This document shows positions 10,501-24,600 of a stretch of DNA of 64,000 nt, piece by piece. Position 1 is the first letter of the stretch; every line of letters begins with the position of its first letter. The notes beneath the pieces are model-generated. The model made no database searches and had not been told where the DNA came from. It worked only from the letters and a program-made list of their open reading frames with translations. Made by a program: the position numbers and the translations under genes. This stretch comes from Chionoecetes opilio (taxonomy: Eukaryota > Arthropoda > Malacostraca > Decapoda > Majidae): the NCBI GenBank assembly GCA_016584305.1, contig JACEEZ010004788.1:318272-382271 (forward strand), written 5' to 3'.

Positions 10501-13500
10501 TTGTACCAGCCGCAGTGAAGGGGTCAAGTAAAACGGTGCATAAACATTTTCTCCCACTTGTTTGGCTTCAACTCCTCATTGCTCGGCTACTTATGATCAC
10601 ATTAAATTTCTAAGCACGTTTCCTGAATCTGCACACTTTTCTGACTATAACGGTGTAGGATGCCTCCCAGTGTGAAAATATCTAGTGTCAAAATAGTAAT
10701 TTGATCTTTGTTTTGCTTACATCTCAGCCGCCGCGTAGCCCTCTCATGGAGCAAGCGACGGGTGAACGTTTTCTGCGGGGATACAGCAAGAGAAAAGTGA
10801 CCGCTTGAAAGCAAAATTTCTCTTGCTCCCCCGCAGAAAACGCCTTTAAGTGTCATGCTTTGCAAACATGCTTGGGCCTGGAACATATATATATGAAATT
10901 GGCTAATTTATTTAGGAGAAAATAATCACATTTTAATCATTGATTATTATGAAGAAAAATATGATTATGATTTGATTATGATTAAAGCTGCAGCTTCATA
11001 TTTGATTATGATTTGATTATGATTATGTAATCACAGCCTTGGATTATGATTTTTTTTATTAATAATCATAATCATGCCCCTGTCTGGTACCATTAGACAA
11101 TTTTTTAGTGACTATACAGGGAAGTCCCGCAGATACGAGTAGTTAGGTTCCACCTGGCATACTCGTAAAGTGAAATCTCGTATAACGAAACACATAACTA
11201 ATGGTAAAATATAGGTTTGGTTCCAGGACCCCATCAATTGAAAAAAAATATATATATGTTTTTCAAGCTAAAATAAACTATAGCAAACACAACAAACACA
11301 CAGCGTCGATATTACCCACACTGTACTACCTATTCTGTAGAAAAAGCATTCTGAAAGAGAAAATAGCACACAAAATAGCATAACTGCACATTAATTAAGC
11401 ATAAAACATGCATAACACTCACAAGTGGTAATGTTGTGTGGGGAGACAGGAAGCTGGCAAGTAGCCAGCTGAGAGTCCCTGTTTCTCTCTCCCAGGCTCG
11501 AGAGAAAACAGGGGTGACTGCGTTTGCAGAGATGACTGGGTTATAGTTCTTCCTCCTCCCCTTGATCACTTGGGGAAGAGGAAAGATCCTCGGTGCTGCC
11601 CTGGATTGGGTCTGGCTGTGCTGGATTGTGCAAGGCACAATACATACAAGCAAAAAAGACGTTGTATGTACTGTTGGGGACGCCGCGTGATACAATAGAC
11701 TGGAGAGGGTAGGGTAGGTAAGGGACAAGGGAGGGGTGCGCAGACCTCTTCCGCTGCCCACAAACTCGTCTCTGCGCATCTGAATCATTGTACATCGTCC
11801 AGTGATGTGAACTTTTGTAGGCCACATTGTCGTACCGAGCCACCAGAATTATCATATTTTCAGGTTGATGAGTACAACCTTAGGTAAAATCATAGTCGGC
11901 AAATGACTTCATAATTTTAGTAAATAACTTGGTAATTTTACTCACCCCAGTTTGAATGTCGTAGCATTGGATTTTTGATCTCGTATATTGAAAAAAGACC
12001 CTAATTTACACATCTCTTATCATCGAATTCTCGTATACCGAATGCTGGTATAACGGGACTTCCCTGTATAAGCAATATTTTGTAGATATGACTTGTTTCG
12101 TATCCTTGTCGACTTAATATTTTGGTATATTCAGTAACTTTTTTGTAATTTTATGGCTCGAAAACATACAATTTTTTATAGCAAAGGAAAGATCTGGGCG
12201 TGAAGGGGTTAAGCATGAGATTAACCCCTTCACACCCAGATCTTTCCTTTGCTATATAAAAAAGTCTGTTGTCGAGCCATAAAATTACAAAAAGTAACTT
12301 AATATACCAAATTAGCCAGTTGACATGGATCCTAAACAGGTCATGTCTATAAAACATTGCTTATATTCACTAAAATTGTCTTATGGTACCCAAATTACAA
12401 TGGAAATTACACTCTGGGTCTCAAGGGGTTAACCTTTTGAGGTCATAGTGTGAATCAGAGCTCACCTTATCTCACCTAATCAGAGCTTAGTATCCAGTGT
12501 GGGGCATATCTAGGGGCATAGGGCATATGGTCTCATCAGAGGTCTCGTCAGAGGCAGGCGACCTTCCTCCCCTCACGGCTGCCATCCGTCGCCCTCCCCT
12601 TGTCTTTGCAGAATCTTGATGGCAATGTTTACGTTCTCTTGAAATAAAAATACCACAAGATTTTTTTTGTCTCAAAATGAGAAATATTGCACATACTCAT
12701 TGAATTGTTTAACCCCTTCACGCCCAGATCTTTCCTTTGCTATACAAAATTGTCTGATGTTAGCCATAAAATTACAAAAAGTAACATAATATATACCAAA
12801 TTAGCTAGTGGACAAGGATACTATACAGGTCATATCTATAAAATATTGCTTGTATTCACTAAAATGGTCGCCAAATTATAATGGAAATCACGTTCTGGGC
12901 CTCAAGGGGTTAAGATGCTTTAGTGTGTTTTGAAGTTCCTGTGTTTATCAAGGCAAGGTAAGGATGGGGGCATACGGGGGGGATTATTGGCATGGACTCA
13001 GTAGACAGGTAGTTTGTGCGGAGTCATTATTGAGCTTTAAATAAAGGGAAGCTGGATAAATTCATGGCTGGGGATGAAAGGTGGATGTAGGTAGTGTTAC
13101 ATAACAGGAACTACCTCGTGTAGGTCTCACGGCCTCTTGTAGCTTTCTTATGTTCTTATGTAGTAGATCAAGAGCTTGCCTTCCCTGTGTACAGAGGTGA
13201 TGCTGCTCAACACAACACCTCAGAGCAGGAGATCCGCCTGGACTATTACTCCGGCCTGCTATCAGAGGCCAAGACCGTGCAGGAGGAGGAGGAGGAGAGG
13301 CTGCAGGAGCTGACAGCCTTCCAGCAGTTCTTGGCAGCAGTCACGCCCTCCCAGTCCTTGAGAGACTTGAAGAGAAAGACTCATGAGATACTAGAGAAAG
13401 TCAAGGTATAGTCTATTTTATTTATTATGGTCAAAATGCAGTAAGGAAGCCACGCCCCCTGCCTCCCCTTCTATGCCACGGGGCAGCTGATTGGTGCATT

Positions 13501-16500
13501 CCTCGTATCATCACTACCCATCACAATATCTTCACTACTTAACAGCGGCGTGACCACTGGACAGAGCAATCTTCACTACAAAGGGATTTTTGATTTTGTC
13601 ACCCTCTGTAGTGAAGATTGTTCTGTCCAGTGGTCACGCCGCTGTTAAGTAGTGAAGATATTGTGATGGGTAGTGATGATACGAGGAATGCACCAATCAG
13701 CTGCCCCGTAGCATAGAAGGGGAGGCAGGGGGCGTGGCTTCCTTACTGCATTTTGACCATAATAAAAAAAATTGACTATAGTGTGTTGCTTGTGTTGTGA
13801 TGCTTCATGAGGTACAAGGGAAAGTCACGGTAGAGTGTTGCTTGTGTTACTATGCTTCATGAGGTACAAGGGAAAGTCACGGTAGAGTGTTGCTTGTGTT
13901 ACTATGCTTCATGAGGTACAAGGGAAAGTCACGGTAGAGTGTTGCTTGTGTTACTATGCTTCATGAGGTACAAGGGAAAGTCACGGTAGAGTGTTGCTTG
14001 TGTTACTATGCTTCATGAGGTACAAGGGAAAGTCATGGTAGAGTGTTGCTTGTGTTACTATGCTTCATGAGGTACAAGGGAAAGTCACGGTAGAGTGTTG
14101 CTTGTGTTACTATGAGGTAGGATGCACACCTCACACTTCAGAGGGCAAGGAAGATTTTTACCCCTTGAGACCCAGAACGTAATTTTCATTGTAATTTGGG
14201 TACCATTAGACGATTTTTAGTGCATATAAACAATATTTTTATAGCCATGACCTGTTTAGTATCCATGTCAACTAACTCATTTGGTATATTCAGTCTTTTC
14301 GTAAATTTATGGCTCGACAACAGACAATTTTTTGAAGCAAAGGAAAGATCTGGGCGTGAAGGGGTTAAGGCTGTTAGCTGAATGGAAGCAGGGTACCATG
14401 TATTCACTCTAGCTACCACATTGACTTTCATCCCACTTTCTAGTTTCTGTTAAATTCATCGTTGTCTCTTATGCCATTTCATTCTAGAAGTATGCATTGA
14501 AACCACAAGCTGAATGTATTAACCCCTTCACGCCCAGATCTTTCCTTGGCTATATAAAATTGTCGCTTGTAAGTCATAAAATTCCGAAAAGTAACTAAAT
14601 ATACCAAATTAGTTAGTGGACAAGGATACTAAACAGGTCATATCTATAAAATATTGCTTATATTAATTAAAAATCGTTTAATGGTACCCAAATTACAATG
14701 GAAATTACGTTCTGGGTCTCAAGGGGTTAAAGAGTGATACCTCCAAGTGATGATTGAGCGGTTGAGATGACAAACCTTTCCTCGTGAGACTACTGTGATT
14801 GTATACCTGTGTCATGCATCAGGTGGTCAATGCGGAGTCTATTGGGGTCTTTAAAAGGAGTCTGGATAAATTCATGGATGGGGATGAAAGATGGATGTAC
14901 GTTGTCATAAGTAACAGGAACTACCTCGTGTAGGTCTCGCATCCTCTTGTAGCTTCCTTATGTTCTTATGAATGGCAGGAATCTTCCATGGACGCTTCAG
15001 GACGGCCACTGCAGGCTTCTTACAGCGCTGAGTTGGCCCGCGCCGTCACCCTGGCCACCACAGACCCCTCCCAGGCGGTGTCCCCCAGAGGTACCGTAGA
15101 TAACAGTCAAGTCGCCACCTGCAGTCATGTCGCCAGGCGCCATATATTACGAATTATAGCATTACTACTGATTTTTATGTGCCACTGAAGATAATACACA
15201 GTAGTTTATATCATGACTGTATGTGTATAATCTACCCTGTTTCAGAATTGTTTTATGCTTTGTAGCTGCAAGTATATACGGTTTCAAATTTCACTACGCG
15301 TTTTTTTTTCGGGCGACGACGACAGCGGTACGACACTCGGTAAATAAACACTAGATGGCGACTTGACTGTTGGTAGGCCACTTTGTAGATATTTTTGTAA
15401 TTTGTTCATTTATAGCCATACTATGACACAGAATGACACAGATTCTCCAGATAGCCCCTTCTAACTTTCCTGAAATCATGGATGTAGAAATGTAAGTATT
15501 AACGCCACCACACGTCTGTAAACAGAAAAAAAAGTTGTCCTGGCGACTTTACTGTTATCTACGGTAGGGGGGCGGGGCTCACTAATAGTAACTGTAAATA
15601 GTAGTAAATAAATAAGAAAGTAAAGTAATAATAAATAGTAAGTAAATAAGTAAATAGTAACTGGTAAATGATTGGAATGGACTCGGTAGACAGGTGGTTA
15701 GTGCGGAGTCTTAATTCCTCTCTTAAAAGGGAGTATTAACCCTTGAGACCTAGAACGTAATTTCCATCGTAATTTGGGTACCACTAGACGATTTTTTGTG
15801 AATATAAGCAATATTTTATAGATATGACCTGTTTAGTATCCTTGTCCACTAGGTAATTTGGTATATTGAGTTACTTCTCGTAATTTTATGTCTCCACAAC
15901 GGACAATTTTATATAGCCAAGGAAAGATCTGGGCATGAAGGGGTTAATCATGGGGTGGCATTCTATTACCTAGACCTTTTTTAACCCCTTCACGCCCAGA
16001 TCTTTCCTTTACTATAGAAAATTGTCTGTTGTTAGCCATCCAATTACGAAAAATAAACATGTCATAATCTATAAAATATTGCTTACATTCATTAAAATCG
16101 TCTAATGGCACCCACATTACAATGGAAATTACACTCTGGGCCTCAAGGGATAAGTCACCGTTTAGCCATGACCTTACTTACAGCTCAGTATTTGCCGCTG
16201 TAGCTCCTCACCCTTGCTTGCAGGTGAGGGGGGGGCAGGCGGCACCCTCGGCGCTGACCTTTCTCTCCTTCGCATGCTGAGGACCAACGTGCCGCAGACC
16301 AGGTCATCCTCCGGGGTGGGCGGCAGACACCCTTATGTACAGGCTGCAGAGAGGTCAGACGAGGTCATGGTCACAGAGGAGGAGGAGGACTGTGACCACG
16401 GAGCTTTTGGTAAGTCAAACAAGCTCTCATATCCCAGTGCCACTCATGAATGAAGGAGTTTTCTAGCACCAGGCACCATACATCCTAAGGCACTATAGTC

Positions 16501-19500
16501 TATTTTTTTAACGAGACGAAAATTCCATTCTATTTTAAGGTCTCTTGCATAAAATGATGCCTATGTTTACCTGATAATATGGTTAACTATGATAAAATAT
16601 AGCTGAAATTAAGAAGAAGCGTAGTATTCCCTTCTCATAGCATCAAATATCAGTCAGTAAGCAGCAAGGGGTCAGGATTTTTCACCTCCTTAAAAAACTC
16701 AGAATAATTCATGCTAGCTACAGTGTTGAAGGCCAAGGCAAAAGAAATAGTCGGTGACAATAACAGGAATTACCTCGTGTAGGTCTCACGGCCTCTTGTA
16801 GCTTCCTTATTTTATGTTCTTAAGTGTTAAATCTAGAAACAAACTTTTTTTCAATCGCATGATATTTTTCTGTAAGTATTTTGAGTATATATATATATAT
16901 TTTTTTTTATTCATACATTTTATTCATACATTTACTTTCCCAAAGTTGGTTGCCCTTATTGCTGTTTGTTTGTTTTTGCAGATGAGTTTTTGGATGATGA
17001 TGAACACTTGGTGGAGCTGGCCAGCATGTACGAGTGTCAGGGCCACGCACTGCTGGCACTGCTCACCAGGTACTGCGCGGGTCACAGGCTTGCTGGACGG
17101 GTCACTACAGACACACGGGTCACAGGCTTACTGGACGGGTCACTACAGACACATGGGTCACATAGGCTTACTGGACGGGTCACTACAGACACACGGGTCA
17201 CATAGGCTTACTGGACGGGTCACTACAGACACATGGGTCACATAGGCTTACTGGACGGGTCACTACAGACACATGGGTCACACAGGCTTACTGGACGGGT
17301 CACTACAGACACATGGGTCACACAGGCTTACTGGACGGGTCACTACAGACACATGGGTCACATAGGCTTACTGGACGGGTCACTACAGACACATGGGTCA
17401 CACAGGCTTACTGGACGGGTCACTACAGACACATGGGTCACATAGGCTTACTGGACGGGTCACTACAGACACATGGGTCACATAGGCTTACTGGACGGGT
17501 CACTACAGACACATGGGTCACATAGGCTTACTGGACGGGTCACTACAGACACATGGGTCACACAGGCTTACTGGACGGGTCACTACAGACACATGGGTCA
17601 CACAGGCTTACTGGACGGGTCACTACAGACACATGGGTCACATAGGCTTACTGGACGGGTCACTACAGACACATGGGTCACACAGGCTTACTGGACGGGT
17701 CACTACAGACACATGGGTCACACAGGCTTACTGGACGGGTCACTACAGACACACGGGTCACATAGGCTTACTGGACGGGTCACTACAGACACATGGGTCA
17801 CATAGGCTTACTGGACGGGTCACTACACACATGGGTCACAGGCTTACTGGACGGGTCACCACAAACACGTGGGTCACAGGTCACATAGGTCCTGCCTGTT
17901 TCAAGGGTTTCCTGCACTGGCATCACTGACTCATTAACCCCTTGAGACCCAGAACGTAATTTCCATATTAATTTGGGTACCATTAGACAATTTTTAGTGA
18001 CTATAAGCAATGTTTTATAGATATGACCTGTTTAGTATCCTTGTCGACTAACTAATTTGGTATATTTAGTTACTTTTCGAAATTTTATGGCTCAAAAACA
18101 GATAATTTTTTATAGCCAAGGAAAGAAAGCTCTGGACGTGAAGGGGTTAACACACACACAAGTATGCACTAAGTAACAGAAGTGTATGAAGTCATTCTTA
18201 GGGTTAAAGATCATTGTCACATGCAGGGAGGTCCCGCTATACGAGCATTCGATATACGAGAATCCGATGATACGAGATGTGTAAATTAGGGTCTATTTTC
18301 AATATACGAGATCGAAAATCCAATGTTACGACATTCAAACTGGGGTGAGTAAATTACCAAGTTATTTACTAAAGAAAGTTACAAGTTATTTACTAAAATT
18401 ATAAAGTCATTTACTGACTATATGATTTTACCTAAGGTTGTACGATAATTATATAATCAATCTGAAAATATGATAATTCTGGTGGCTCGATACGACAATG
18501 TGGCCTACAAAAATTCACAACCCTGGGCGAGAAGCCAGCAACAGAGGTAGTATGGCCAGCAACAACCTGCTCTCGCACTACCTAGATACTACTTTCCCTA
18601 ATGACGGAAGCTACAAAGCTGATTGAAAGCTCCCTCGATAGGTCGTAAACGAGTAGGAAGGTTGTGACTGGCTAAGGCGTCATCCGTCACCAGCCAATGA
18701 CAAACAGTTTTTAAAACTTCTCGACCAATAACAAGCCAGCGATACATATTTCCGGGGAAGAATGGCATGCCAGACTGCCTTCTGTCCCCGTCATCTAAAA
18801 CTAATTCTCGTTTTATTTAGAATGCTTGCGTTTTAAGTAGTTTTAATGTATCAGATAGTAAGATATATAAGTAAGGAGCCTGTGTTGCTAGTGTATTGGT
18901 GGTAGAAGGTGTGTATGTGTTAAAATGGTGAATATTTGTGATATGGGGCGGCTCCGCGGCAAGTATTTCTCCGTCACTCTCTGCCCCGCCAGCTCGGCCA
19001 GCAGTCACCTCATCATAACATCTTTAAATCACCCTTATTTAAGGTGATACACGGTGCTACATTGATTTAGATAATGACACGTGGATATAACATCTCACCA
19101 TAATCACTAAGTTGTATAATAACGAGTGATAAGACGTTTAAGCCTGCCCAAACCTACCTTGGCGGAGGAGGCGGCGGCCTGCCCCGTCCGCCGCCTCTCT
19201 CAAAAACCGCCGTCATCCGCCTCACCTGTGCCTTCCTGAAGAAGACAGTCAGCTCCTACGCCTGTGATAGCACCATAGGATATCACCAGTGATCATAGGA
19301 TTCCTCAAAGGGTCCTCGCTTTCCTACTAAATGATTACCAAGGAGATCTCCGCTGGCGGCGGACATCGGCTGCCGCCCGCACAACACAACACCCCGTTAT
19401 CAGCTGTATAATATGTGCCTTCCTGAAGAAGTCAGGTCAGCTCCCATGCCTGTGATAGCACCATAGGATATCATCAGGGATCATAGGATTCCTCAAGGGG

Positions 19501-20239
19501 TTCTCGCACCCCTACTAAATATTACCAAATTTTATGATAGCTTGAAAAACATGTGTTGGGGTCCTGGAACCAAACCTATATTTTACCATTAGTTATGTGT
19601 TTCGTTATACGAGATTTCGCTTTACGAGTATGCCAGGTGGAACCTAACTGCTCGTATCTTCGGGACCTCCCTGTATATTTAGAGTTGAGCATAATAGCGA
19701 GGCAAGCATTGTTTGCTCTATCCTGAAGAACATAAGGAAGCTACAAGAGGCTGTGAGACCTACACGAGGTAGTTCCTGTTACTTAGCACTACCTACATCC
19801 ACCTTTCATCCCCATCCATGAATTTATCCAGCCTCGTTTTAAAGTTCCCTATTGACTCCGCACTAACTACCTGACGACTGAGTTCATTCCCATCATTACC
19901 ACCCTATTTGTGAACCAGCTTTTCCCTACATATTTCCTTTTTACCTTAATCTAGGCTTTTCCAGCTTGAATCCGTTACTTGTTGTTGTACCGTGACCACT
20001 GACCCGGTGCATTGCAGGATACAGAACCAAACAGAGGCCTTGAACAAAGAAGTAGATACTCGACAGAAGAAGCTGCACAGCCGCCTGCAGGAGATAGAGC
20101 AGCTGCAGGAGAAGGCGAGAGGGGGGGGGCATGAGGGGCAGCTTCAGGACCTGCAGGCACTGATAGCCGAGTGGCCCGGGCTGTCTGGTGACGGGGAGGC
20201 CCAGGCACAGCTGGACCAACTGGTGGCTCAGGTATTAAG

Positions 20240-20273
<34 letters not shown>

Positions 20274-21653
20274 TCCCTTCGTTAACCCCTTGAGACCCGG
20301 AACGTAATTTTCATTGTAATTTGTGTACCATTAGACAATTTTTAGTGACTATAAGCAACATTTTATAGATATGACCTGTTTAGTATCCTTGTCCACTAAC
20401 TCATTTGGTATATTCAGTTACTTTTCGTATTTTTATGGCTAACAACAGACGATTTTTTATAACAAAGGAAAGATCTGGGCGTGAAGGGGTTAAATTTCCA
20501 AATGAGGCAGAAATTTCAGATGTGACCAACTGGTGGCTCAGTTATTAGGCCATCATCATCATCATCATCATCATCATCATTCCCTTTGTCAACCCCTTCA
20601 CGCCCAGATCTTTCCTTTGCTATAAAAAATTGTCTGTTATCCATAAAATTAAGAAAAGTCACTTAATATACTATTTTAGTTAGTGGACAAGGATGGTAAA
20701 CTGGTCATATCTATAAAATATTGCTTATATTCACTAAAAATCGTCTAATGGTAGCCAAATTACAATGGAAATTACGTTCTGGTCCTCATGGGGTGAAATT
20801 TCCAGATGAGGCAGAAATTTCAGGTGTGATAAATGGCATGTAAGAGTATCTGGTAGTATTCCAGTTTGACACCGAACTTCCTTTGGTGGACGAAACTATT
20901 TTTTTCAGGTGAGTTTTGATGTGTTTTGAATGAATCTGCTAAACGTTTCTGTCGCTTTGTATAGGTTATCTTAGGTAAAGATTAGGTTAGGTATAGGTTC
21001 CGTTAGGTTCAATTTGTTTTTTTGTCTTTTTTGTTGCAAATCACAACAACAAAAATAATAATAATAATTGCAACATAAACGGTTAGCAGATTAATTCAAA
21101 ACTTACCAGAATTTATTTTTTTGTCCACTAAAGGAAGTTCTGTGTTCATCTGGAACAATACTTTCCCTTTCCTCACCTGTCCTTAACCCCTTCACGCCCA
21201 GATCTTTCCAGTAATGTATAAAATAGTCTGTTGTTAGCCATAAAATTACAAAAAGTAGCTTAAATATACCAAATTAGTTGGTGGACAAGACTACTAAACA
21301 GGTCATATCTATAAAACATTGCTTATATTCACTAAAAATATTCTAATGGTTGTCAAATTACAATGGAAATTTCTTTGTGGGTCTCAAGGGGTTGAGGAGA
21401 CAGCCGCAGCGCATCAGTACTGGTGTGAAATAACCTGCAAATGTCTCCCTCCCTTCCCTCGCTCTAATACAGTAAAAAAAAGAAAGGGAGATCTAAAATT
21501 CTTCAAAAAATAAAGTAAACAACATACAAACACACACCTTCCTCTCTCTCTCTCGCTCTAAAACCCAACACCCTTCCCTCGCTCTAATTCCCTCGCTCTA
21601 ATACAGTCCTGGGTATGGTACAGAGGGAGAGAGAGACTAACACCCTACCTACC

Positions 21654-21699
<46 letters not shown>

Positions 21700-24600
21700 T
21701 AAAACTATATCTATCATAGTCTTAACAATTATAGAGACAACAATTATAATACCCTTCCCTCACTCACACCCTCGATTAAAGAAAGTGAATGAGTGAGATC
21801 AACCTTGTATCGTGTGCCTCACATTTCTGCCATGTTGACGTGGTGGGACATGTTGACGTGATGGGACATGTTGACGTGATGGGACATGTTGACGTGATGG
21901 GACATGTTGACGTGGTGGGACATGTTGACATGGTGGGACATGTTGACGTGGTGGGACATGTTTCCTTCATCTGCAAACCACTCAAATTCTGTCTTTGCAC
22001 CCCAGATTGCCGAGGTTGTGAGTGACGTGTTTGGGGCCAGTCAGTACTCCCCCCTGGTGCCTCAGACACTGCCGGAAGTGCCTCCACTCAGCAAAAAGTC
22101 CACCGAAATGTCAATCAAGATCAAAGGTTAATACTCCAAGGAGAACAATGTTGATTATATTCCTGTTGCTTTTCTTCAACCCAAGGGATAGGAAAAGGAG
22201 GCCATTTAATGTCACGCTTCCTGCTGCTTTCTTTTTGTCATAACTGCTATAAGTCACATCACATAACTATCAGTAAAATAGCAACCAGGGAAAAGAGAAA
22301 ATCTAGGAAAGACAAGGAAGTATTAATCACATATAAAGTGACATATTACTATTGTTCTTTCTGCCATCTCTATAGTATACATATATTTAAAAAGCTTACA
22401 CACAGTATTAAACAAGGCTAGAAAGGTGATTTTGTGGTATTGTTTACATTATCTTGACAATAACCCCTTCACGCCCAGATCTTTAATGGCTATACAAAAA
22501 TTGTCTGTTGTCGAACCATAAAATAACGAAAAGTAACGGAATAGTATACCTTTTTAGTTAGTGGACAAGGATACTAAACAGGTCATAGCTATGAAATATT
22601 GCTTATAGTCACTACAAATCGTCTAATGGTACCCAAATTACAATGGACATTACGTTCTGGGCCTCAAGGGGTTAATGACTTGTTTCCCTGTTGGTGATGA
22701 GGAGGAGGAGGATCGGAGGAGCGGTCGAGTCCCGGCCAGGACAGCCCGGCGGAGGCCAGACCGAGCGAGGCCACGGTCGCTGCCGGGATGGGCCAGGAGG
22801 CTCTGTTGGCCCTGCTGGAGGCCAGAGTGACGGACCTCTGTGCTCAGCTGGACAACATTGATCCCGCCCTCAGGGATGCCATCTTCTTGGTGGGTCTTTT
22901 CTCCACACTCACTCTGAGACATTACCCTAGATAACACTAAAGTCGCCACCTGCACTAATGTCGCCAGGCGCCAAATATTACGAATTATAGCATCACTACT
23001 GTTGTGTCTGTACCACTGAAGATGATACACAGTAGTTAAATCATGACTATAATCTACCCTGTTTCAGTGTTGTTTTATGCTTTGTATATGCAAGTATATA
23101 CGGTTTCAAATTTCGCTGCTCATTTTTTATTCGGGCGACGACGACGGCGGGAGGACACTCTAAACATAAACACTAGATGGCGACCTTAGTGTAGGTCGCC
23201 ACTCTGGTGATATTTTTGTAATTTGTTCATTTATAGCCATAATATGACAGATGAAGACACAAAATGACACAGACTCTCCAGATAGCCCCTTCTAACTTTC
23301 CTGAAATCATGGATGTAGAAATGTAAGTATTAACGCCACCACACGGCTGTACATCGAAAAAAACTTTGTCCTGGCGACTTTAGTGTTATCTACGGTAGTT
23401 GTATGAAGCATGCATGTGGACGAATGGCTGTGGGTTTTGTGCCATGTTGAGGAGCTTAGGCATGATGACAGCAGATAGCAGCAAATGTGTCATTACTTCT
23501 TAGAATAAAAAATTTATATTTGAGAGACACAGTAGATTAATGTAAAGTAACTGAAAACTAGAAAGAATATTTTGTGAATAATAATGAAAATCACAGAAGA
23601 AAAGAGTAGACTGTACACTTGTACACCACCCTCCCGAGTTTCCCGCTTGCTTTATTCCCAAGGCATAGCGCTAAACTCGAGGATCGTGAACTCGGGTATT
23701 GAAAACCCTGTAAAAATGCTTATTTAGTCCGGTGCGAGGCGTAGTACCATATTTTACGGCTTATAAGACTCATGTTTTCCCCAAAAATACCTGAAAAATA
23801 CTAATGGTCTTCCAAGAGTAATGTTGTAGTACTTCCTCAGTACTCAGTGCCTCAGTACTTACCTGTTACAAGTATTTCAAATACCATAACACATTCAAAT
23901 CAACTACGTAATCTGTCCTTTCGCTGGTATGTTTACATTCCCCCTTTAAAGGGCCCTTTTGGCGGCAGATTGCCGCCAACTATCGTCTGCTAGTTTTGAC
24001 GTATCATTTACCACTAAGCTGTCACGTATCTTAAGCTCTTTTCAGTCCTGGAAATTATCACCCATGGCAAATTCATCAAAACTATTTACTAATACTATCA
24101 CATACAAGCTAAAGGTTATACGGTATGTCAAAGAAAATGTGAACAGACCAACAGAAAGACACTTTTGGATCACCGCTGGGAGAGGCGGTGGCCGAGTGGT
24201 CCGCACTGAGCACCTGGCTGGCGGCTGGCTGACAGACGACAGTGGCCGTGCGGTGATGTAAACAAAGGGCATTACCTCCCCTGTAAGCGCGGTACACTCA
24301 CGCTTACTAATCTCATTTTTGAGGGCTGGGAAAGTGATTGATGGTGTTCATCTGTCAGACTATGTCCTCCGGATGTTGGACTCTGGATCTATTCCTCGCT
24401 ACATTGAAAAATGTAAGGAAATAGGGAATATAGATCCATATAACATACCGCGGCACAAATGGAAGGACATCACGACTGCTTGGTGGCGATCTTCCAGGCT
24501 TATTACGCCAGTGATATATACCACTACCTTGTGAGCTTGTAAAGTATATTCAATCACTCTACCCATGTCTACAATTCTTAAAGACGAGTCAATTCGCACT

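Larger units (their letters stand above)
9349..12212. mobile_element. piggyBac-like MITE, copy 2, split by two insertions
   Basis: Starting at TTAACCCCTTGAGACC and ending at GGCGTGAAGGGGTTAA, the ~210-bp element is expanded to 2.86 kb by insertions at 9402-11085 and 11117-12066. Rejoining the three pieces restores the family's sequence order. Confidence 0.85.

Noticed and set aside
17070..17890. CRISPR-like array (regular 40-bp repeats)
   Set aside because: The units are contiguous with no unique spacers and the context is a eukaryotic intron.
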